From: Bacillota bacterium
Lineage (GTDB): Bacteria; Bacillota; Clostridia; Lachnospirales; Lachnospiraceae
NCBI GenBank assembly: GCA_023436225.1
Contig: JAEZKA010000001.1
Span: forward strand, 1 to 13,913
Direction of reading: 5' to 3'
Length of the DNA stretch: 13,913 bases
The notes beneath the pieces were generated by a model. That model was not told the origin of the DNA, ran no database searches, and worked only from the letters and a program-made list of their open reading frames with translations. A program made the translations under genes and the position numbers. Position 1 is the stretch's first letter, and the number at the start of each line of letters is the position of its first letter. Of this stretch, positions 1 to 5,284 are shown one piece after another.

Positions 1-11
1 GGTATGCTATC

Positions 12-437
12 ATGGCAAAAAAAGTAACAGGTTATATCAAATTACAGATCCCAGCTGGCAAGGCTACACCGGCTCCCCCGGTAGGACCCGCACTCGGTCA
101 GCACGGCGTGAACATCGTTCAGTTCACTAAGGAATTTAACGCAAGAACAGCAGATCAGGATGGTATCATTACACCCGTTGTAATTACCGTATATGCAGAC
201 AGAAGCTTCAGCTTCGTAACAAAGACTCCTCCGGCAGCCGTATTGATTAAGAAGTCACTTAATCTTAAGTCCGGATCCGCTGCCCCGAACAAGACGAAGG
301 TAGCAAAGCTTTCAAAGGCAGAGCTTAGAAAAATCGCTGAGCTTAAAATGCCTGATTTAAATGCAGCTAGCGTAGATGCAGCGATGAGTATGATCGCAGG
401 TACCGCAAGAAGCATGGGCGTTACCATTGAAGAATAG
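12..437 (+). CDS. rplK: 50S ribosomal protein L11
   Basis: Complete 141-residue protein, the usual length for bacterial L11. L11 binds the GTPase-associated region of 23S rRNA at the base of the L7/L12 stalk and is needed for factor-dependent steps of translation. The N-terminal domain shows the family segments KLQIPAGKATPAPPVGPALG and GVNIVQFTKEFN (about residues 10-45). The C-terminal rRNA-binding domain contains KTPPAAVLIKK and the terminal GTARSMGVTIEE. The ATG at 12 is the only sensible start; the ribosome binding site is cut by the window edge. It is followed by rplA, as in most bacteria, but after a spacer of 208 nt that begins with a large hairpin. No abnormal features are seen in the protein. 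Identification is secure. Confidence 0.98.
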   Translation: MAKKVTGYIKLQIPAGKATPAPPVGPALGQHGVNIVQFTKEFNARTADQDGIITPVVITVYADRSFSFVTKTPPAAVLIKKSLNLKSGSAAPNKTKVAKLSKAELRKIAELKMPDLNAASVDAAMSMIAGTARSMGVTIEE

Positions 438-494
438 ACTATAAGTCGGCTCTAAAATATACGCTTTTGGTATATTTTATGTTGACCGTATAGT
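438..494 (+). promoter_or_regulatory. Extended hairpin directly after rplK stop
   Basis: An imperfect stem-loop begins at the first base after the rplK stop codon. Three paired blocks are visible: ACTATA (438-443) with TATAGT (489-494), GTCGGC (445-450) with GTTGAC (481-486, using G-U pairs), and AAAATATAC (454-462) with GTATATTTT (470-478). The loop is GCTTTTG. No T-run follows, so it is not a classic intrinsic terminator. It could be a processing or stability element between rplK and rplA, or an autoregulatory protein-binding site. The role is unknown; only the pairing is seen. Confidence 0.6.
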
Positions 495-549
495 CACGAT
501 TAAGAATGAAACAGCATGGTTGAAAGAGATCATGCGATTGAGAATCTAA

Positions 550-645
550 TAACGTGGGAGGAAATGCCGAATGTATAGCGCATTCGACATAGCGGTATTC
601 ATTGAATAACGTTTTCTCCGATAAAACCACTAGGAGGTTTATAGA
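550..645 (+). promoter_or_regulatory. Structured rplA leader
   Basis: The 96 nt before rplA contain a second folding region. GAATG (569-573) pairs with CATTC (581-585), and GAAATGCCG can pair with CGGTATTC around it, leaving an asymmetric internal loop (ACATAG). The ribosome binding site AGGAGG lies at 632-637, eight bases before the rplA ATG. L1 is known to repress its own mRNA by binding a helix with an asymmetric internal loop, so an L1 site here is possible. I could not match the exact L1 consensus, so that role is inference. Confidence 0.3.
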
Positions 646-1338
646 ATGAAAAGAGGAAAGAAATATCAAGATTCTGCAAAGTTAATCGACAGAGCAGTTC
701 AATACGATGCAACAGAAGCAATCGGCTTAGTTAAGAAGGCTGCTGTAGCAAAATTCGATGAAACCATCGAAGCGCACATCAGACTTGGTGTTGATGGACG
801 TCATGCTGATCAGCAGGTTCGTGGTGCGGTAGTATTACCTCACGGAACTGGTAAGACTGTACGTGTACTCGTATTCGCAAAGGGTGATAAGGCTAATGAA
901 GCTTTAGCAGCTGGCGCTGACTTTGTTGGTGCAGATGAATTAGTACCTAAGATTCAGAACGACAACTGGTTCGAATTCGACGTTGTTGTTGCTACCCCTG
1001 ATATGATGGGTGTCGTTGGTCGTTTAGGCCGTGTACTCGGACCTAAGGGTTTAATGCCGAACCCGAAGGCAGGCACCGTAACTATGGATGTTACCAAGGC
1101 TGTTAATGATATCAAAGCTGGTAAGATCGAATATAGATTGGATAAGACAAACATCATCCACGTTCCGCTTGGTAAGGCTTCCTTCACCGAGGAAATGCTG
1201 AATGATAACTTCCAGACCTTAATTGGCGCTGTAATTAAGGCTAAGCCCTCCGCAGCAAAAGGACAGTATTTAAAGAGCGTTACATTAGCTTCCACAATGG
1301 GTCCTGGCGTAAAGCTTAACACAGCTAAGTTAGGTTAA
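646..1338 (+). CDS. rplA: 50S ribosomal protein L1
   Basis: Complete 230-residue protein, the typical L1 length. L1 forms the mobile L1 stalk on the large subunit, contacts E-site tRNA, and in many bacteria represses translation of its own mRNA. Visible family segments are the N-terminal MKRGKKYQDSAKLID, then VRGAVVLPHGTGKTVRVLVFAKG, then the highly conserved LGRVLGPKGLMPNPKAGTV (around residues 125-145), and near the end SVTLASTMGPGVKL. The start at 646 is supported by AGGAGG at 632-637. Downstream there is no immediate terminator. The spacer leads into a separate strong promoter for rplJ-rplL, so the rplKA and rplJL units appear to be separately initiated. Confidence 0.98.
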   Translation: MKRGKKYQDSAKLIDRAVQYDATEAIGLVKKAAVAKFDETIEAHIRLGVDGRHADQQVRGAVVLPHGTGKTVRVLVFAKGDKANEALAAGADFVGADELVPKIQNDNWFEFDVVVATPDMMGVVGRLGRVLGPKGLMPNPKAGTVTMDVTKAVNDIKAGKIEYRLDKTNIIHVPLGKASFTEEMLNDNFQTLIGAVIKAKPSAAKGQYLKSVTLASTMGPGVKLNTAKLG

Positions 1339-1401
1339 TTAATACAGAATAATAAGACATTTGTTTTGAAGTTCACTTATGCTGCAATTTGATTTTTGGG
1401 G

Positions 1402-1430
1402 TTGACACTACACTGTGTCCATGCTATAAT
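1402..1430 (+). promoter_or_regulatory. Near-consensus sigma-A promoter for rplJL
   Basis: The -35 box TTGACA (1402-1407) and -10 box TATAAT (1425-1430) both match consensus exactly and are separated by the optimal 17 nt. A TGC immediately before the -10 box adds an extended -10 element. Transcription should start near 1437, giving a leader of about 320 nt before rplJ that contains the L10-type attenuator. This is the strongest promoter visible in the window. Confidence 0.9.
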
Positions 1431-1465
1431 TCATTTTGTGTGTAAGCGAAGGATTTACATTTTGC

Positions 1466-1530
1466 TTATAAAGCTGCCGAAGACAGTAGGTGCCGTAAGG
1501 CATAAGGTGTTACCGCCTACCGAGGAAAAG
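1466..1530 (+). ncRNA. L10 leader (ribosomal protein autoregulatory RNA)
   Basis: The segment CCGAAGACAGTAGGTGCC at 1477-1494 and the matching CCTACCGAGG at 1516-1525 fit the known L10 leader RNA of Firmicutes, which is bound by the L10-(L12)4 complex and controls rplJL expression. GTAGGTG (1486-1492) pairs with CGCCTAC (1514-1520), and inside it GCC-GTAA-GGC forms a small hairpin. A likely antiterminator is CCGAGG (1520-1525) plus AAAG (1527-1530) pairing with CCTTGG (1569-1574) and CTTT (1562-1565), which would break the downstream terminator. Identification comes from motif recognition and position before rplJ; the antiterminator pairing is my own reading. Confidence 0.88.
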
Positions 1531-1558
1531 TTGATTTAAATCATTATGATTTTATTGA

Positions 1559-1590
1559 CCTCTTTCTGCCTTGGCGGAAAGAGGTTTTTT
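1559..1590 (+). terminator. Attenuator terminator of the L10 leader
   Basis: A stem formed by CCTCTTTCTGC (1559-1569) and GCGGAAAGAGG (1574-1584, one G-U pair) with a tetraloop is followed by six T (1585-1590). It sits about 35 nt after the L10-binding structure and upstream of rplJ. It should therefore act as a conditional terminator that stops rplJL transcription when free L10-L12 complex is abundant. Confidence 0.9.
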
Positions 1591-1747
1591 AATTCATGAC
1601 TATGTAAGTGAATTGATTGATCAATTTGTCTTGTATACATGAATTCAACAGACTCGGCGAAGAGGTAGTATGTTGTAGAAAGAAAAGGATGATGACAAGC
1701 TGATCATAGCTTGATGTAAGCAATCGTCCGTATAATGAAACAAGGAG
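1591..1747 (+). promoter_or_regulatory. Long untranslated segment after the attenuator
   Basis: These 157 nt between the attenuator and the rplJ ribosome binding site contain no plausible gene. They hold several inverted repeats: AATTCATG (1591-1598) with CATGAATT (1638-1645), enclosing AATTGA (1611-1616) with TCAATT (1621-1626), and CAAGCT (1696-1701) with AGCTTG (1708-1713). The function is unknown. Such folding may stabilise the leader or affect L10 translation. Confidence 0.4.
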
Positions 1748-1756
1748 GTGTACTTA

Positions 1757-2242
1757 ATGGCAAAAGTTGAACTAAAACAACCTGTTGTAGAAGAGATTAA
1801 GGGTTATGTTGGCCAGGCTAAGGCTGCTGTATTAGTAGATTACCGTGGATTAACCGTTGCTCAGGATACAGAGCTTCGTAAGAAATTAAGAGAAGCTGGT
1901 GTCGTTTACAAGGTTTATAAGAACACAATGCTTAACTTTGCATTTAAAGGAACAGAATTTGAAGCTTTATCAAAGGATCTTAACGGCCCTACCGCTGTAG
2001 CTTTTGGTTTAGAGGATGCAACTGTTCCCGCAAGAATTTTACTTGAATGTACAAAGACAATGCCGAAGTTAGAATTCAAGTCCGGTGTTGTTGAAGGAAC
2101 TTACTATGATACAAAGGGAATTCAGGTTATTGCAACTATCCCTTCCAGAGAAGTTCTTATTTCCAAATTACTTGGAAGCTTACAGTCTCCTATTACAAAC
2201 TTTGCTCGTGTACTCAAACAGATCGCAGAGAAGCAGGCTTAA
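1757..2242 (+). CDS. rplJ: 50S ribosomal protein L10
   Basis: 161-residue protein starting MAKVELKQPVVEEIKG. L10 anchors L7/L12 dimers to the ribosomal stalk and, as the L10-L12 complex, represses its own mRNA through the L10 leader upstream. Family features are AKAAVLVDYRGLTVAQ and ELRKKLREAGVVYKVYKNTM in the N-terminal rRNA-binding half, and GSLQSPITNFARVLKQIAEK in the C-terminal region leading to the helix that carries L12 dimers. The in-frame GTG at 1748 is rejected as a start because it is part of the AAGGAGGTG ribosome binding site (1742-1750); ATG 1757 is correctly spaced. The last codons (IAEKQA and stop) are repeated in the spacer just downstream by a tandem duplication. Confidence 0.97.
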   Translation: MAKVELKQPVVEEIKGYVGQAKAAVLVDYRGLTVAQDTELRKKLREAGVVYKVYKNTMLNFAFKGTEFEALSKDLNGPTAVAFGLEDATVPARILLECTKTMPKLEFKSGVVEGTYYDTKGIQVIATIPSREVLISKLLGSLQSPITNFARVLKQIAEKQA

Positions 2243-2316
2243 TCAATTCTTTGGTTAAGATGCAATCTGTTCACAGATCGCAGAGAAGCAAGCTTAATCA
2301 GCTTTTTGCTTAAGAT
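2218..2316 (+). repeat. 55-nt-spaced tandem duplication of the rplJ 3' end
   Basis: A 44-nt unit at 2218-2261 recurs at 2273-2316 with 39 of 44 bases identical by direct comparison. The first copy contains the last rplJ codons, the stop and a following hairpin (CTTAATCA with TGGTTAAG). The second copy still reads as IAEKQA followed by TAA but lies outside the gene. The differences fall mostly in the noncoding half. This looks like an old tandem duplication in the rplJ-rplL spacer. Confidence 0.9.
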
Positions 2317-2389
2317 CCCGGCATTAGTAAAAGTGAATTAACAGGAAATCAGTACGAATTAAACAATAAAAATATGGAGGTAAATAATA

Positions 2390-2752
2390 ATGACAACTCA
2401 AGATTTTATCGAGGCAATTAAGGGCCTTACAGTATTAGAATTAAATGATTTAGTAAAAGCATGTGAAGAAGAATTCGGTGTATCCGCAGCAGCAGGTGTT
2501 GTAGTAGCAGCTGGTCCTGCAGCAGCAGAAGAAGAAGAGAAGACTGAATTCAATGTTGAGTTAACAGATGCAGGCCCGAACAAGGTTAAGGTTATCAAAG
2601 TTGTTCGTGAAGTAACCGGTTTAGGCTTAAAAGAAGCTAAGGATCTTGTTGATGCTGCTCCTAAGACAGTTAAGGAAGGCGCAAACAAGGCAGAAGCTGA
2701 TGATCTTAAGGCTAAGTTAGAAGCTGAAGGCGCTAAAGTAACATTAAAGTAA
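2390..2752 (+). CDS. rplL: 50S ribosomal protein L7/L12
   Basis: 120-residue protein, the standard length. L7/L12 forms the flexible multimeric stalk that recruits and stimulates the GTPase translation factors. The N-terminal dimerisation domain (about residues 1-35) has QDFIEAIKGLTVLELNDLVK. It is followed by an Ala/Gly/Glu-rich hinge (VVVAAGPAAAEEEEKT, about residues 39-54). The C-terminal factor-binding domain contains NKVKVIKVVREVTGLGLKEA and ends GAKVTLK. The start is supported by ATGGAGG at 2374-2380. It is cotranscribed with rplJ; the separate ribosome binding site fits higher translation, since L12 is needed in several copies per L10. A strong terminator follows immediately. Confidence 0.98.
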   Translation: MTTQDFIEAIKGLTVLELNDLVKACEEEFGVSAAAGVVVAAGPAAAEEEEKTEFNVELTDAGPNKVKVIKVVREVTGLGLKEAKDLVDAAPKTVKEGANKAEADDLKAKLEAEGAKVTLK

Positions 2753-2760
2753 GAAATCGA

Positions 2761-2789
2761 AATCCTGCTCGAAAGAGCAGGATTTTTTT
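2761..2789 (+). terminator. Intrinsic terminator of rplL
   Basis: A perfect 10-bp stem AATCCTGCTC (2761-2770) and GAGCAGGATT (2775-2784) with a GAAA loop ends in a run of seven T (2783-2789), starting nine bases after the rplL stop. It should end the ribosomal operon before rpoB. The CCTGCTC/GAGCAGG core is shared with the terminator at 13252-13290 at the other end of the inserted region. Confidence 0.93.
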
Positions 2790-2867
2790 GCTTGAAAGTA
2801 CTTTTCAAGCAAAGTTGCGAAGCAACGATTTCTTAACGAGCAATTTACCGAAGGTAAATTGTGAGTC
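2790..2867 (-). repeat. Left modular hairpin element (inverted copy)
   Basis: Three successive hairpins follow the rplL terminator: GCTTGAAA/TTTCAAGC (2790-2797, 2803-2810), GTTGC/GCAAC around GAA (2814-2826), and CAATTTACC/GGTAAATTG around GAA (2841-2861). On the minus strand the last hairpin is flanked by GACTC (2867-2863) and TCGTT (2839-2835). These are the same flanks, in the same arrangement, as in the elements at 13123-13159 and 13169-13202. Only the flanks and the pairing pattern are conserved, while the stem sequence changes. It is a small noncoding repeat element of unknown function. Confidence 0.7.
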
Positions 2868-2895
2868 ATTCGATTCATTCGCTTTCATTTATGTA

Positions 2896-2924
2896 TTGAT
2901 TAACTACCACGGGAAAGCTATAAT
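2896..2924 (+). promoter_or_regulatory. Promoter of glpP
   Basis: TTGATT (2896-2901) and TATAAT (2919-2924) are separated by 17 nt, a good sigma-A pattern. Transcription would begin near 2931, about 70 nt before the glpP start codons. This gives glpP its own promoter downstream of the rplL terminator. Confidence 0.75.
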
Positions 2925-2931
2925 TAGGGAG

Positions 2932-2976
2932 GGTATTGAAGATGTATACTCTAAATTAACAATACCTATTGTTAAT
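2932..2976 (+). promoter_or_regulatory. glpP leader with two exclusive hairpins
   Basis: The short leader contains a 22-bp palindrome at 2955-2976 (ATTAACAATA, CC, TATTGTTAAT). It also contains an alternative pairing between GGTATTG (2932-2938) and CAATACC (2960-2966) that uses the same bases and cannot form at the same time. The palindrome could be a DNA operator, or the pair could be a simple RNA switch controlling glpP. The role is not shown by the sequence. Confidence 0.4.
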
Positions 2977-3002
2977 AGACCTGAAACTTTCGTGGAGGCT
3001 TG

Positions 3003-3578
3003 ATGATTATGATGCATAAAAGATTTGTAAATGCAATGGAAGAATGCCCGATTATTGCTGCGATTAAAGATATGGAAGGCTTAAGCAGATGCCTTGAATC
3101 GGAAAGCAATATTGTATTTGTATTGTTCGGAGATATCTGTAATATCGCTCATATTGTAAAAACAATTAAGGATACAGGAAGAGTTGTTATAGTACATATT
3201 GATTTAGTTAACGGTCTTAGTTCGAAGGAAGTATCGGTGGATTTTATTAAGAATAACACAGTAGCAGATGGTATTATATCAACTAAGGTTGGCTTAATCA
3301 AAAGAGCAAAGGAACTAGGGTTATATACGATTCTACGTTTCTTTATCATAGATTCCATGGCCTTTGAAAACATCAGGAAACAAAGTGAGCAGGTAAAGCC
3401 GGACTATATCGAGATATTACCGGGCGTTATGCCTAAGGTAATTAGTAAAATCAAAGCGATAAGCTCGGTTCCGATCATTGCGGGAGGACTTATCTCGGAT
3501 AAGGAAGATGTGCTTACCGCACTGTCTGGAGGAGCAGTATCTATTTCCACGACGAATCAGGAAGTCTGGTTCATGTGA
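3003..3578 (+). CDS. glpP: Glycerol uptake operon antiterminator GlpP
   Basis: Protein of about 191 residues matching the GlpP antiterminator family (G3P_antiterm), a TIM-barrel-like RNA-binding regulator. In Bacillus subtilis, GlpP responds to glycerol-3-phosphate and prevents termination in glp leader RNAs. Family segments seen are CPIIAAIKD near the start, VFVLFGDICNI, VIVHIDLVNGLSSKE, then the NNTVADGIISTK stretch, PDYIEILPGVMPKVI, and PIIAGGLISDKEDV near the end. The start is uncertain: GGAGG at 2994-2998 is 4 nt before ATG 3003 and 10 nt before ATG 3009, with another ATG at 3012. It has its own promoter and lies just upstream of a leader with a large intrinsic terminator before the glycerol genes, its probable target. 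No truncation is seen. Confidence 0.92.
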   Translation: MIMMHKRFVNAMEECPIIAAIKDMEGLSRCLESESNIVFVLFGDICNIAHIVKTIKDTGRVVIVHIDLVNGLSSKEVSVDFIKNNTVADGIISTKVGLIKRAKELGLYTILRFFIIDSMAFENIRKQSEQVKPDYIEILPGVMPKVISKIKAISSVPIIAGGLISDKEDVLTALSGGAVSISTTNQEVWFM

Positions 3579-3634
3579 TGCAGCTTTAAGATTTGATATA
3601 TATATTATGATAGAGATTGATACTCAAATTTTTA

Positions 3635-3663
3635 TTGCACAAAGATGGAAAATCTGTTAATAT
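3635..3663 (+). promoter_or_regulatory. Promoter of the glycerol catabolic operon
   Basis: TTGCAC (3635-3640) and TAATAT (3658-3663) are separated by 17 nt, with TGT before the -10 box giving an extended -10 element. The start site would be near 3670, producing a leader of about 150 nt that ends in the terminator at 3746-3797. Confidence 0.7.
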
Positions 3664-3682
3664 TTAAGGTAGTAGTAATGAA

Positions 3683-3711
3683 TTGAACAGTGTAATAAAA
3701 CACTGCTTCGA
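3683..3711 (+). promoter_or_regulatory. Leader hairpin, candidate GlpP target
   Basis: A stem of TTGAA and CAGTGT (3683-3693) pairs with ACACTG and TTCGA (3700-3705, 3707-3711), with one bulged C and an AATAAA loop. It lies early in the leader, about 35 nt before the terminator stem. Its position fits a recognition element for the antiterminator protein GlpP, but I do not know the GlpP RNA consensus for this lineage, so this is inference. Confidence 0.4.
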
Positions 3712-3745
3712 TAGAATAATTAAATATGGAATGCATGAGACCCAG

Positions 3746-3797
3746 AGCCAAGCAGAATAATACCATAATTCATGGTATTATTTGTTTGGCTTTTTTT
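3746..3797 (+). terminator. Conditional terminator in glp leader
   Basis: A very long stem runs from AGCCAAGCA (3746-3754) and AATAATACCAT (3756-3766), through an AATTC loop, to ATGGTATTATT (3772-3782) and TGTTTGGCT (3783-3791). It has only one bulged base and one G-U pair and ends in seven T (3791-3797). It lies between the operon promoter and the first gene, so it must be bypassed for expression. With glpP immediately upstream, control by GlpP antitermination in response to glycerol-3-phosphate is the natural reading. Confidence 0.92.
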
Positions 3798-3820
3798 ATG
3801 TGCAAAAAAGGAGAAATAGC

Positions 3821-5284
3821 ATGTATGATGTAATCATTATCGGTGCCGGCGTAATCGGAAGCGCTGTAGCAAATGAGTTGATGCGATGCGACAGAAAGGT
3901 TGCGGTTCTGGAAAAGGGACTGGATGTCTGTGAAGGAACCTCAAAGGCGAACAGTGGCATCGTTCATGCGGGCTTTGACGCTACCCCGGGAAGTCTGAAA
4001 GCTAAGCTGAATGTGGAGGGAAATAGGATAATGGAGAAGCTTTCGAAGGAGCTTGATTTTTCGTTCCGTCGAAATGGTTCTCTTGTTCTATGCTTTCATG
4101 AGGAGGAGAAGGATAAGTTAGAGCTGCTTTATGATAAGGGAATTAAAAATGGAGTTCAGGAGCTGCAGCTTCTATCGGGGGATGAAGCAAGAAGGTTGGA
4201 GCCTCATCTTTCAGAAACTGTAGTGGCAGCGTTATATGCTCCTACGGGAGGAATTGTGTGTCCCTTTGGACTCACAATTGCATTGGCTGAAAATGCATTC
4301 GTAAATGGTGCAAAGTTTTACTTTGGCACAGAGGTGACTGCAATAATTAAGAGGGAAGGCAGTTATTTGCTTCATACAACAAAGGGAAATTTTGAAAGTC
4401 GTATCGTTGTCAATGCAGCAGGTATCTATGCGGACAAGTTACACAATATGGTTAGTGAAAATAAAATGACGCTGGTTGCAAGGAAAGGAGAATACTGTTT
4501 GTTTGATAAACAAGCAGGAGGATTTGTCTCAAAGACAATTTTTCAACTTCCCACGCAATATGGAAAAGGCGTGTTAATTAGCCCTACTGTTCACGGAAAT
4601 CTTCTACTCGGACCTACTGCAGAGGATGTCTGGGAGAAGGAAGGCATTTATACAACAGGGAGAGGTCTGGAGGAAGTGATAAAGAAGGCAGCCTTAAGTG
4701 TGAACGAACTTCCGCCCATGCGTCAGGTGGTAACCTCTTTTGCCGGGCTTCGTGCGCATGAGACAAAGGATGATTTTATTATCGAAGAAGTGGAAGATGC
4801 AAAGGGCTTTATCGATGTTGCGGGTATTGAATCCCCAGGATTAACGTGCGCTCCTGTAATTGGAAGCTATGTTGCAGATATTGTTAATCGAATAGCTCCA
4901 GCCAGAAGGAAGGAGGATTACATAAGCCAAAGAATTGGAATCAAGAGTATGGCCTCTGCATCCGTGGAGGAACAGAAGAAACTAATTAGTAAAAATCCTG
5001 CTTATGCCAATGTAATCTGTCGTTGTGAGATGGTGACGGAAGGAGAAATCCTGGATGCCATTCATAGACCCTTGGGTGCACGAACCCTCGATGGAATAAA
5101 ACGACGTACTCGCGCCGGGATGGGAAGATGCCAGGCTGGTTTCTGTTTACCTAAGACAATGGAAATACTCTCAAGAGAGTGGAAGGAAGATGTAAGCTCG
5201 TTTACAAAGTCGGGTGAAGGCTCTTATTATTTAACCGGATATAACAAGCAAGAAGGAGAAGGGGGGAGCAGCGATGAAATATGA
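3821..5284 (+). CDS. glpA: GlpA-like FAD/[2Fe-2S] glycerol-3-phosphate dehydrogenase
   Basis: 487-residue flavoprotein of the D-amino-acid-oxidase fold, related to anaerobic glycerol-3-phosphate dehydrogenase subunit A and to LhgO-type oxidoreductases. It probably oxidises glycerol-3-phosphate to dihydroxyacetone phosphate. The N-terminal FAD motif is GAGVIG (residues 8-13), followed by SKANSGIVHAGFDATPGSLK. The C-terminus has a BFD-like [2Fe-2S] domain with C400, C402, C437 and C442 in the pattern CxC and CxxxxC. ATG 3821 is chosen because AAAGGAG lies at 3808-3813; an in-frame TTG at 3782 falls inside the terminator stem. It overlaps the next gene by 11 nt, which suggests translational coupling. 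The gene symbol is by analogy. Substrate is inferred from glpK and glpP in the same operon. Confidence 0.85.
   Translation: MYDVIIIGAGVIGSAVANELMRCDRKVAVLEKGLDVCEGTSKANSGIVHAGFDATPGSLKAKLNVEGNRIMEKLSKELDFSFRRNGSLVLCFHEEEKDKLELLYDKGIKNGVQELQLLSGDEARRLEPHLSETVVAALYAPTGGIVCPFGLTIALAENAFVNGAKFYFGTEVTAIIKREGSYLLHTTKGNFESRIVVNAAGIYADKLHNMVSENKMTLVARKGEYCLFDKQAGGFVSKTIFQLPTQYGKGVLISPTVHGNLLLGPTAEDVWEKEGIYTTGRGLEEVIKKAALSVNELPPMRQVVTSFAGLRAHETKDDFIIEEVEDAKGFIDVAGIESPGLTCAPVIGSYVADIVNRIAPARRKEDYISQRIGIKSMASASVEEQKKLISKNPAYANVICRCEMVTEGEILDAIHRPLGARTLDGIKRRTRAGMGRCQAGFCLPKTMEILSREWKEDVSSFTKSGEGSYYLTGYNKQEGEGGSSDEI

Noticed and set aside
155..427. Minus-strand open frame over rplK, and similar ones over rplA, rplL, glpK and the GGDEF gene
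   Set aside because: They are antisense shadows of firmly identified genes, without ribosome binding sites or plausible proteins.
1649..1665. Another copy of the GACTC hairpin element in the rplJ leader
   Set aside because: GACTC is present, but there is no matching stem and no TCGTT flank.
2788..3003. 71-codon open frame on the + strand before glpP
   Set aside because: It runs through the hairpin element and the glpP promoter, has no ribosome binding site and its protein has no recognisable features.
3478..3660. 60-codon open frame overlapping the end of glpP
   Set aside because: It lies in another frame of glpP, has no ribosome binding site and extends into the glycerol operon promoter.
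3782..3820. Upstream TTG start for the GlpA-like protein
   Set aside because: The extra 13 residues would be encoded inside the terminator stem and T-run; ATG 3821 has a good ribosome binding site and begins directly with the FAD motif region.
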